64,000 nucleotides of DNA, taken from the NCBI GenBank assembly GCA_016787565.1, contig JAEUUG010000013.1:62001-126000 (forward strand), in the 5' to 3' direction. The position numbers and the translations under genes were made by a program. Shown here piece after piece: positions 1-8,388 of the stretch. The notes below the pieces were generated by a model that was not told where the DNA came from, did no database searches, and saw only the letters and a list, made by a program, of their open reading frames with translations. Position 1 is the first letter of the stretch; each line of letters begins with the position of its first letter. The stretch comes from Cyclobacteriaceae bacterium (lineage in GTDB: Bacteria > Bacteroidota > Bacteroidia > Cytophagales > Cyclobacteriaceae).

Positions 1-2888
1 ATATCAGTTAAGGTTTGATCATTGTAGTCTTTGTATTTAAGATACCTTTTTTTTAGTTCCGGGAGTTGAGCAATCAGATCGTGCTTCAAAGCATACGGAT
101 AAATTTTGTCACCGATTACTTTACCAAAAATGTGCTCAATACTACCATTGTTATCAAAGTCGTTAACAAAGAGAACAATTGGGCTCTCCGGTGACGCCTT
201 GAATCGAGAATTAAGACCATGATTCCCCAGAACATAATCAACATCACCATCCCCATCAATATCTGTCTGAACAATGGTATTCCACCAACCCGTGTAAGTA
301 TTGAGTCGTAATTTTTCAGTAAGGCGCTTTAATTTACCGTTGGTATTCTCAAACAACTCAATGGCCATCCACTCTCCAACAATTATAAGGTCATCATCTT
401 TATCGTTATCATAATCAGTCCAGATGGCATCTGTAATCATACCTAGATTTTTCAATGATGGAGCCACTTCTTCTGTTGCATCGTAAAAATTACCATTCCC
501 ATCATTTTTATATACAATACCATTAGCAGGCAAACCATAGCTAAACGGTATTGCTCGTTCACCTACAAAAAGATCAAGGTCGCCATCCTTATCAAAATCA
601 GCTGCAACAACAGTTGCCGTAACATTGAAGTGATTTCCAAAGGCGGGCTGCCGCGAACGTGCAAAACCACCATGACCGTTGTTAATGTACAGTCGATCGG
701 TCAGTTCATGTGAGCCAAAGGAAAACTCATTTCCACCACTGGCCACAAAAAGATCCATATCCTGATCATTGTCAACATCCAAAAAAATAGCATCCACGTC
801 CTCGAATCGATTGTCTTCATCAAAAACAGCAATTTTCTGCCTTAGAAATTTTCCGGAGGGTTCTTGCAAAAATAGAGTTCCTGCCTGGCCTCGCGCTCCT
901 CCAATATATACATCCTCAAGTCCATCCAGATTAACATCAGCAACAGCAAGATGTGGCCCTAAAGTGGATAGCATGTGAAAAGTCAACCGGTCGCGATCAA
1001 AGTCGACAAACTCATTCTCTTGATGTTTGAATGGAAAAATACTTTGTTGTGTGATATCCTCAAAAAAAATCGAGTTGCTATTTTCGGGGTTAAGGTTATC
1101 TTCCCTTACAGAGCTTTCCTGATTGATCGCTAATGTTTGATCGGCATTAACATGCTGTAAGACCGTTACCGAATGATCGGGCCATGTTATTTTCAAAACA
1201 TCAATAACCTCATGATTTCCCAATCCCACAACAATGGATGGATCCATGGAAGACTGGAAGCCGCGAGTCGGCATCTGTTCCATAAAAAATGTATCCTCAC
1301 CAGTCTGTATTTCCACACGGGAACCAACAGCATGTGTATTTAACCCTTTGCCTACCAAACTGAGTTTGATGTAATGATGATTTGGAATAATACTCCGGCT
1401 CCTATTTTGATAAATATGGGCTGCCTCATTTACATTATTCACAATAAGGTCCAACGCACCATCATTATCAAGATCCGCATAGGCTGAACCATTGGAGTGT
1501 ACCGGGTCGCCCAACCCCCATTCAATAGCCATGTCCCTGAACGTAAGATTATGCTGATTCTGGAATGCAAAATTGGGAACTGAGGTAACTGGAATGGGAT
1601 CAACCAATGCCTTATAATCAACACCTTTACGGCTGATGATTTTCTTTACCGTATTTTCGTCCATAATAAAACTGAGGTAATCCAGATCAGTGATGTCCCG
1701 GTAAATTCCATTGGCAACAAATATGTCCTTATACCCATCGTTATCCATATCGAAAAAAAGTGCTCCCCAACTCCAGTCCGTTGCTTCTACACCAGCAAGT
1801 CTTCCTATTTCACTAAATGATCCATTGCCGTTATTGAGCTGAAGCATATTGCGGTTATACTGATAATGGTATCCGTTCTGCACATTGTATTTGAGTTTAT
1901 CCCAATTTTCAAAAGTGGTGACTTGCTTCAGTCTTTTTTCTTCCGCAGGAAGCATATCTGTGACAAAAATATCAAGCCAGCCATCGTTATTGATATCGGC
2001 CATATCAGCTCCCATAGAAGCCGCGCTAATAGAGTTCATGCTTGTTTCAAGCACCTCTTTAAAAGAACCGTTGTGTTGATTCAAATACAAATAGTCACGC
2101 TCAAAAAAATCATTTGAAACATAAATATCAGGCCAGTGATCATTGTTCACATCACCAACAGTAACACCTAGTCCGAAACCAATAACGCTTCCATAAATAC
2201 CAGCCGCTTCACTCACATCGGTAAATGATTTCCCATCATTCCGAAAAAGTTTATCACCACCCACTGAATCTCGCTTATCACGGATGTTTTGCATGAGGTT
2301 GAAACTTCCGATGGCCTGAAAGGAATTATTAAGGAGATACATATCCAAATCACCATCCTGATCATAATCAAAAAACGCAGCGTGTGTCGAGTAGCCTCTG
2401 TCCGCTAATCCATATTCCTCGGCCCGCTCTGTAAACGTCAGGTCACCATTATTAATAAATAATTCATTTTGCTTATTATCATTTTTGATATCCCCTGAAT
2501 TACAGACATAAATATCCAGCAAGTTATCGCCATTAATGTCAGCTATCGCTACACCAGTACTCCAGGCACGTGATCCGGCAACCCCTGCTTTCTCTGTAAT
2601 GTCCTCAAACTGAAAGTTTCCCTTATTTAGGTACAACCGATTCTTACCCTGATTGCTGGTGAAATATAAATCCGTTAATCCATCATTGTTAAAATCGCCT
2701 GCACCAACTCCACCACCATTATAAAAATTGCGATAGGTATAAATATTGAAGCTCTCATCAAACACCAGATCATTCCTGAAATCAACCCCGGTTTGTGCGG
2801 GATCGAGTCTGATAAAAAGTGTTTGCTTCTTTTCTGTTGAGCAGGAATTTAAAAGTGATATCAAAAAAATAAAGGCACCAATGCGCAT
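1..2888 (-). CDS. FG-GAP/VCBS repeat lipoprotein with ASPIC-UnbV region, 3' end outside window
   Basis: The frame is open from an ATG at 2888 to the window edge (962 codons). It begins with a lipoprotein signal (MRIGAFIFLISLLNSC), so the mature protein should be lipid-anchored. The body is rich in calcium-binding-type FG-GAP/VCBS motifs such as DFNNDGLTDLYF and DINGDNLLDIYV, which build beta-propellers, and a middle segment resembles ASPIC/UnbV. It is a clear paralog of the protein at 3479-6805: the openings (YRNFYNGGGVGAGD versus YRNFYNGAGVALGD) and the last visible residues align, so about 140 residues are missing. The gene follows the small lipoprotein gene after 2 bp and lies at the distal end of the susE-like/susC/susD operon. 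A cell-surface binding or adhesive role in glucan use is inferred; no enzyme motif is visible. Confidence 0.85.
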   Translation of the reverse strand, partial: MRIGAFIFLISLLNSCSTEKKQTLFIRLDPAQTGVDFRNDLVFDESFNIYTYRNFYNGGGVGAGDFNNDGLTDLYFTSNQGKNRLYLNKGNFQFEDITEKAGVAGSRAWSTGVAIADINGDNLLDIYVCNSGDIKNDNKQNELFINNGDLTFTERAEEYGLADRGYSTHAAFFDYDQDGDLDMYLLNNSFQAIGSFNLMQNIRDKRDSVGGDKLFRNDGKSFTDVSEAAGIYGSVIGFGLGVTVGDVNNDHWPDIYVSNDFFERDYLYLNQHNGSFKEVLETSMNSISAASMGADMADINNDGWLDIFVTDMLPAEEKRLKQVTTFENWDKLKYNVQNGYHYQYNRNMLQLNNGNGSFSEIGRLAGVEATDWSWGALFFDMDNDGYKDIFVANGIYRDITDLDYLSFIMDENTVKKIISRKGVDYKALVDPIPVTSVPNFAFQNQHNLTFRDMAIEWGLGDPVHSNGSAYADLDNDGALDLIVNNVNEAAHIYQNRSRSIIPNHHYIKLSLVGKGLNTHAVGSRVEIQTGEDTFFMEQMPTRGFQSSMDPSIVVGLGNHEVIDVLKITWPDHSVTVLQHVNADQTLAINQESSVREDNLNPENSNSIFFEDITQQSIFPFKHQENEFVDFDRDRLTFHMLSTLGPHLAVADVNLDGLEDVYIGGARGQAGTLFLQEPSGKFLRQKIAVFDEDNRFEDVDAIFLDVDNDQDMDLFVASGGNEFSFGSHELTDRLYINNGHGGFARSRQPAFGNHFNVTATVVAADFDKDGDLDLFVGERAIPFSYGLPANGIVYKNDGNGNFYDATEEVAPSLKNLGMITDAIWTDYDNDKDDDLIIVGEWMAIELFENTNGKLKRLTEKLRLNTYTGWWNTIVQTDIDGDGDVDYVLGNHGLNSRFKASPESPIVLFVNDFDNNGSIEHIFGKVIGDKIYPYALKHDLIAQLPELKKRYLKYKDYNDQTLTD

Positions 2889-2890
2889 GA

Positions 2891-3466
2891 CTACTCTTCA
2901 GGTTTATCTTTAGTTTTTTCTACCTCCAACAGATTTGTAAAATCTGCATGTACGATGGAAATATTTTTCTTGAACAACCTGATTCTACGGTTTCCATCTA
3001 CCTTAATCCAAACAACTTTCGATCCGTCTTTATTTTTCATTTCAACGAATCCATCACCGTACCATTTTTCATAAAGTTGTTTGACCTCCATCAGTAAGGT
3101 ATCGGCAGAAAGCTCCTGATTCCAGGGTGCCCAACTCTGATACGAAAATTCTACTGGCATACTAGTAATTTTATCATCCTTGAAGTCAGGATAAAACCAC
3201 ATGAATGTTTTATCCTTCATTAAGGTTGAATCCACCTGATATTGAACAGATAAGTTTCCCGGCCCTTGCATGATGGTGCCTTTTTTGTTGAGCTCCCAAC
3301 AATGAGTAAAGAAATCCTTTCTCGTCATACCGAAGTGAAGGTCAAGGAACAGGCTATCATAACGAACATTTTTGGCTAACTCCTTAGCAACCATTTTTTC
3401 ATAATCAGATTTACATCCCAACAGTAAAGCCGAAAGAACAACCACTAAAAATCTAACTTTCTTCAT
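2891..3466 (-). CDS. small lipoprotein between two FG-GAP paralogs
   Basis: This 191-residue protein begins with a lipoprotein signal ending LLLGCKSD. I do not recognise the family. The mature part is mixed alpha/beta, with YRTSLFLDLHFGMTRKDFF-like and KWYGDGFVEMKNKDGSKVVWIKVDGNRRIRLFKK-like stretches (abbreviated here from memory of the translation: the visible core motifs are LHFGMTRKDFF and DGNRRIRLF). It has no membrane segment beyond the signal and no catalytic motif I can name. The gene sits 12 bp after the upstream FG-GAP gene and 2 bp before the next one, so it is almost certainly co-transcribed. Being placed between two paralogs suggests that it works with them at the outer membrane, but that is inference. 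Confidence 0.75.
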   Translation of the reverse strand: MKKVRFLVVVLSALLLGCKSDYEKMVAKELAKNVRYDSLFLDLHFGMTRKDFFTHCWELNKKGTIMQGPGNLSVQYQVDSTLMKDKTFMWFYPDFKDDKITSMPVEFSYQSWAPWNQELSADTLLMEVKQLYEKWYGDGFVEMKNKDGSKVVWIKVDGNRRIRLFKKNISIVHADFTNLLEVEKTKDKPEE

Positions 3467-3478
3467 GTCGATATTGTG

Positions 3479-6400
3479 CTATTTATTTGATTTAAAAACC
3501 TTAAGACTACTACTATTTACCAGAAATAATACATGATCTCTCCCCGATAAGTTAATACCTTTTATATCCCTGACTTCACCTGAAACCTGTAAGCCCGAAA
3601 AAGCTGTAGGTACTACTTCAAAGTTTGCCGATCCATTCCCCATTAGAAGAAGGCTTTGTGATGCGTCTTGAATCCCCCATTCGGGCTTCGCCAGATATTC
3701 ATTACCTCCGACTATCAAATCAAGGTACTTATCCTGATTAAAGTCCATCACAAGAATAGAATAAATTTTTGAATACTGTGCTTCAAAAGGAAGTGGAATC
3801 ATTTCAAAATTCATCCCTTTCCGATTTATAAAAACACAACTGCTCATGTAATTCGCTTCGAATCTTTTTACCTTCCGGATCACATCGTTTGAAAAAAGGT
3901 CAGATAAGGATTTATCCTTATAAGAATCATATGTTGGAAATCGTTTTCGCAAGGTTGGAATTTGCTTGGTAATATCCCCATACATCGCCAACGGATAATC
4001 TTTACTACCAACAACTTCACAAAGGAGTTGCTCCTCCACACCATTTCCATCCAAGTCTCCCACAATCATCGAACCTAAAATCCGATCACTAAAGTGATTA
4101 TTCAGGCCTGCATTTCCCAATACAAAGTCAGGATATCCATCACCATTGAAATCACCAGTTTCGATAGTATTCCATAACCCCGAATATTCGGTCATTCCAT
4201 GGTTGGACATTCGCCTAAAATGGCCCTGATCATAAACAAAAATTTCGATACCCATCCAATGACCACATACTACTACATCCAGGTCACCATCCTGATCCAC
4301 ATCAGCAAGAGCCGCATCGGTCAGCAATCCAATTGTACTGAATGCAGGAGCATAATCTTGCGTAACATCGATCAAATAACCCTCACCCGAATTTAATAAC
4401 AAACGGAGACCAACAGGCTTGCCATATTGAAAAGGAATAAAAGAACTGCCAACTAACAAATCTGTTTTACCATCACGATTAAAATCAAGAGTCTTTACAA
4501 ATGAGTGGCTTTCTGGCATGCCTTGAGGCATTATAAAATTTTCCACTTTTCGAAAAACACCGGAACCTGAATTCAGATAAACTCGGTCTTTCAATTGATA
4601 AGAACCTTCTGAGAAATTGTTTCCTCCACTGGTTACAAAGAGATCAGGATAACCATCGCTATTAAAATCAAAAAAAACAGCATCTGTATCTTCCGATGCT
4701 TTATCTGCCTCAAATAAAATGGTGTTGGTTGTTGAGAGGGTGAAGCCCTTTTCACGACTTTGAAGCCATAAAGTACCTGGAAACCCTGCCCTTCCGCCAA
4801 TGTAGATATCATCTAATGAATCGTTGTTAACATCCGCAATAGCCAGTTTTGAGCCACGATTGGAAAATCCTTCAAACAATAACCGATCACGATTGAAGTC
4901 AATAAATGAAGAACCTTTGCTGATGTATTCACTTAGCCCAACTTCGGTTCGCTCAAAATATTTTTTAATTGCTTGCTCAGCCAAGCATGGTACTGATTTC
5001 AGGACAGCCTTATTTAAGACAATCAATGTATTTTTCTCGACTCCCTTCAAACAAGTGCAGGTAAGGTCAGGCCAGCGAATCATCACAGAATCAATGTTTG
5101 TTACTTCACCTAACCCGATGTGGATTTTGGGATCTACGGAAGATAAATAGCCTCTGCCTGGCGACTGCTCCGTATAAAACCGTTTATCATCACAATAGAC
5201 TGTTATCTGCGCACCGGTAGCATAAATATTTCGTGTTGTATCCTGAAACTGAAGTTGAAGAAATCCATTCCTGTCAGAAACTAAATGGTTCTTATAGACC
5301 GATGCAGGTTTGTTGATATTATTCACTACCAGATCAAGCGCACCATCATTGTCCAGATCACCATAAGCTGCACCATTGGAAAAAGTCAATTCTGACAGGC
5401 CTACTTCTGTTGCCACATTGTTAAACCTATTCTCAGAAAGGTTTTTAAACAGAAAATTCTGAACAGGTTCTGATGGCATACTATTAATAAGTTTAATAAG
5501 TATGGCCGAATCATAAACAAAATCCTTTCGCTCCAAAATGGAGGGAGCAAAGAAGTTAACATAATCCTGATCGAGCAGATCGCGACCGATACCATTGGCC
5601 ACAAAAATATCTTTGTATCCATCATTGTCGTAATCAAAAATAAGCGCACCCCAACTCCAGTCTGTAGCATGCACTCCTGCAAAGCGACCAATTTCACTAA
5701 AACTCACCTGAGTTGTATCATCCGGCAAGGGGCCATTGTTCAGTTGCAATATATTTCGGTTAAACTGGTGATGATAGCCGTGGCTGACATTCTCAATATA
5801 TTTATCAAAGTTCTCGAATGCAATTTTTGTTTTGATCCTGCTCAGTGTGGCTGGCAGCATGTCAGTCACAAAAATTTCAGGGTAGGTATCGTTGTTTAAA
5901 TCGGCTATATCTGCACCCATAGACCCTAAACTGATTTCGCGAATATATTTTTCTAATGATTCTTCGAATTTTCCATTCTGCAAATTGATATAGAGATAGT
6001 CTCGTTCAAAAAAATCATTCGAAACAAAAATATCGGGCCAACCATCTTTATTCACATCCGCAACAGAGACTCCAAGCCCATATCCAATGGCACTACCGTA
6101 AATCCCAGCCTCCTTGCTTACATCCGAGAATTTAGTCCCGTCATTCCGGTAAAGTTTATTCCCACCAAAAGGATCGCGGATTTCTCGCTGTCCTTCCCGC
6201 AAATCAAAAATTCCAACAGATCTATTCGAGTTATTGAGAAGATAAAAATCGAGATCACCATCTTTATCGTAATCAAAAAAAACGGAGTGAACAGAAAGGC
6301 CTTGGTCTGAAACTCCCCACTCAACCGATTGCTCGCTAAAAGTCAAATCCCCATTATTCATGAATAATTCATTGTGCCGAACACCTTTCATGGGAGGTCC

Positions 6401-6805
6401 GCTCTTGCAAACAAATAGATCGAGAAAGCCATCACCATTTACATCGGCAAACGATACTCCTGTCGACCATGTGTCGGGGCAGGCAACTCCGGCTTTAACT
6501 GTAATATCTTCAAATGTAAAGTTCCCTTTGTTGAGGTAAAGCTTGTTGCTCACTTGATTCCCACTAAAATATATATCCAGTAAACCATCATTGTTGATGT
6601 CTCCAAGCGCTACACCAGCTCCATTGTAAAAATTCCGGAAGGTATAAGGGTTTATAATGTTGTCATATGCCAACGTATTGCTGAAAGTAATCCCGGTTTT
6701 TGTAGGAGAAGTAAGTTGAAATGGGGTGACTTTCTGTTCACTCTTCTTACATCCAGTAAAAAAAATAAAAAAAACAAAACCAAGAACAAAATCTAATCGC
6801 ACCAT
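3479..6805 (-). CDS. FG-GAP/VCBS repeat lipoprotein with ASPIC/UnbV domain (CRTAC1-like)
   Basis: This 1108-residue protein has a lipoprotein signal ending FFTGCKK. FG-GAP/VCBS motifs with Asp/Asn-rich calcium loops (DINNDGLLDIYF, DVNGDGFLDLFV, DYDKDGDLDFYL and many more) fill residues 60-520 and 640-1080. Between them, at about 530-600, lies an ASPIC/UnbV-type segment (EQSPGRGYLSSVDPKIHIGLG, then IDSVMIRWPD). Such proteins are common in Bacteroidota next to SusC/SusD pairs and are thought to be surface-exposed propellers; their exact function is not settled. The gene begins 75 bp after susD, beyond a hairpin that may reduce read-through. It is a full-length paralog of the gene at 1-2888. Confidence 0.9.
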   Translation of the reverse strand: MVRLDFVLGFVFFIFFTGCKKSEQKVTPFQLTSPTKTGITFSNTLAYDNIINPYTFRNFYNGAGVALGDINNDGLLDIYFSGNQVSNKLYLNKGNFTFEDITVKAGVACPDTWSTGVSFADVNGDGFLDLFVCKSGPPMKGVRHNELFMNNGDLTFSEQSVEWGVSDQGLSVHSVFFDYDKDGDLDFYLLNNSNRSVGIFDLREGQREIRDPFGGNKLYRNDGTKFSDVSKEAGIYGSAIGYGLGVSVADVNKDGWPDIFVSNDFFERDYLYINLQNGKFEESLEKYIREISLGSMGADIADLNNDTYPEIFVTDMLPATLSRIKTKIAFENFDKYIENVSHGYHHQFNRNILQLNNGPLPDDTTQVSFSEIGRFAGVHATDWSWGALIFDYDNDGYKDIFVANGIGRDLLDQDYVNFFAPSILERKDFVYDSAILIKLINSMPSEPVQNFLFKNLSENRFNNVATEVGLSELTFSNGAAYGDLDNDGALDLVVNNINKPASVYKNHLVSDRNGFLQLQFQDTTRNIYATGAQITVYCDDKRFYTEQSPGRGYLSSVDPKIHIGLGEVTNIDSVMIRWPDLTCTCLKGVEKNTLIVLNKAVLKSVPCLAEQAIKKYFERTEVGLSEYISKGSSFIDFNRDRLLFEGFSNRGSKLAIADVNNDSLDDIYIGGRAGFPGTLWLQSREKGFTLSTTNTILFEADKASEDTDAVFFDFNSDGYPDLFVTSGGNNFSEGSYQLKDRVYLNSGSGVFRKVENFIMPQGMPESHSFVKTLDFNRDGKTDLLVGSSFIPFQYGKPVGLRLLLNSGEGYLIDVTQDYAPAFSTIGLLTDAALADVDQDGDLDVVVCGHWMGIEIFVYDQGHFRRMSNHGMTEYSGLWNTIETGDFNGDGYPDFVLGNAGLNNHFSDRILGSMIVGDLDGNGVEEQLLCEVVGSKDYPLAMYGDITKQIPTLRKRFPTYDSYKDKSLSDLFSNDVIRKVKRFEANYMSSCVFINRKGMNFEMIPLPFEAQYSKIYSILVMDFNQDKYLDLIVGGNEYLAKPEWGIQDASQSLLLMGNGSANFEVVPTAFSGLQVSGEVRDIKGINLSGRDHVLFLVNSSSLKVFKSNK

Positions 6806-6832
6806 GTGAAATCATCTCAATTGTAAAATTAA

Positions 6833-6856
6833 AAAGGAAGACAAATGTCTTCCTTT
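6833..6856 (-). terminator. hairpin between susD and the FG-GAP genes
   Basis: Two 11-base arms (6833-6843 and 6846-6856) are perfectly complementary around a 2-base gap. Read on the minus strand, the second arm is followed by a T-rich stretch (CCTTTTTAATTTT). It lies between the susD stop and the start of the FG-GAP gene at 6805. It may be an intrinsic terminator that lets only part of the transcription pass, lowering expression of the distal genes. Confidence 0.6.
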
Positions 6857-6880
6857 CTAATTTATTATTTGCAACAAAAA

Positions 6881-8386
6881 TTAATATCCCGGATTCTGAA
6901 CAAGATCAGGATTTACCTGAATTTGCCCCTGAGGAATTGGAAATAAATTTTTGGAAGCTGCTGAAACAGGCTTCTCCCACCATGCATCATTGTACTTGCC
7001 AAAACGTATGAGATCAGAGCGTCTGTAACCCTCAGCAAACATCTCACGACCGCGTTCTGCTAATAGTGCATCTGCTGTTAGTGTTGCTAATGGATTACCA
7101 GCCCAGGACCGTGCTCTAACCTGATTTACCAAGTCAAGAGCTTCAGTGCTGCTTGCATTTAACCTCCATAGTGCCTCTGCTCTCATCAACAGGATATCAC
7201 CATAGCGAAAAATCGGAAAATCATTACTTAAATCAGGACTTGTCCCTAATTGAAATTCAAATTTACCTATACGAACACCAGCCTGACGCAAACTATTTGG
7301 AAACAGTTGGTTGATTTCAGGTGTGTAGGTGAGCGGGGCTCCATCTGGATCAGTAGGCTCAAAACTTAAATCAGTCAACCGTACACCCGTGGAGGAAAAC
7401 TGTGGACCTGCCAAAAAGCTTCCAATGCGCTTATCTGCTGGATCAAAGGAATTATAAAATTCCTCCAATGAAGCATAACCATTCCAGGGTTGTTGTTGCA
7501 AATTAAAAGTCGCCTGACTTGAATAATGTAGGGTCATCTGCGGCATGTTAAATCCTACTCCATTGTTCTTATCATAATTGATAACAAAGATATTCTCTTT
7601 TGAACCCGCATTTTCTGTCTTAAAGTTATCCAGAAAGTTTGGCTCTAAAGAGTAAAGACCTCCGTCAATTATTGCCTTACACGCATCTGCAGCTTTTTGC
7701 CATTCAGGTGTTCCTTTATAGACACCTGCGTTCAGATAAAGCTTTGCAAGGATAGCTTGCGCAACATAATAATTAACAGTTGCATAGGTTTTAGTCTGAT
7801 TGAGGTTATCAATATTATCCAATACACTTGATTCGATGAAGGCATAAATCTCCTGTCTGGTTTTGGTTGGTGGTGTAGGGTCTGTATCCGTTTCCAAAAT
7901 AATCGGCACGTTACCATATGCATCAATGAGCCATAGATAAACCATCGCCCGCAATACCTCAAGTTCTGAGCGCAAGAGTTCGCTTGAACCAAAATTTTTC
8001 AATAGGTTATTGATCGTTCCGATAGCGCTATAGCAATATCCCCAGCCATTACCTATTGATTGCTCCGATGGAAGGTAATTGTGTTGGTGTGTTCTTATCC
8101 ACTGCCCACCATCTTCCCAGTCAGCACCCTTATGCGTAATAGCCATTTCATCGGAAGCCACCTCATGCATAGACCAAAGCGAGTTGTGGGCTCCCCACGT
8201 TCCAACCAAGGGTTTATAGGCACCTACTGCAAATGCTTGAAGCGCAGTCGGATCAGTTGTGCTTAGTGCGACATCATTAGGAATTTCATCAAAAATTTCC
8301 TGATCGGGTGCTTCACAACCTGTAACGGCCATGAAAACAACGATCAATGCTGCAATAAAATTATTTCTAGTATTTCGCATATTCAT
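6881..8386 (-). CDS. susD: SusD/RagB-type outer-membrane glycan-binding lipoprotein
   Basis: This 501-residue protein starts with a lipoprotein signal (lipobox VTGC at about residue 24). It has the usual SusD layout: a helical TPR-like N-terminal half and a C-terminal RagB/SusD part ending in the frequent motif IPQGQIQVNPDLVQNPGY. The segment FRYGDILLMRAEALWRLN is a family signature. SusD proteins bind oligosaccharide at the cell surface and lie as a lid on the SusC channel. The ATG lies 2 bp after the susC stop, so translation is probably coupled. With GH13 and GH31 enzymes and a SusE/F-like protein nearby, the ligand is probably starch or maltodextrin; that is inference from context. Confidence 0.95.
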   Translation of the reverse strand: MNMRNTRNNFIAALIVVFMAVTGCEAPDQEIFDEIPNDVALSTTDPTALQAFAVGAYKPLVGTWGAHNSLWSMHEVASDEMAITHKGADWEDGGQWIRTHQHNYLPSEQSIGNGWGYCYSAIGTINNLLKNFGSSELLRSELEVLRAMVYLWLIDAYGNVPIILETDTDPTPPTKTRQEIYAFIESSVLDNIDNLNQTKTYATVNYYVAQAILAKLYLNAGVYKGTPEWQKAADACKAIIDGGLYSLEPNFLDNFKTENAGSKENIFVINYDKNNGVGFNMPQMTLHYSSQATFNLQQQPWNGYASLEEFYNSFDPADKRIGSFLAGPQFSSTGVRLTDLSFEPTDPDGAPLTYTPEINQLFPNSLRQAGVRIGKFEFQLGTSPDLSNDFPIFRYGDILLMRAEALWRLNASSTEALDLVNQVRARSWAGNPLATLTADALLAERGREMFAEGYRRSDLIRFGKYNDAWWEKPVSAASKNLFPIPQGQIQVNPDLVQNPGY

Positions 8387-8388
8387 TT

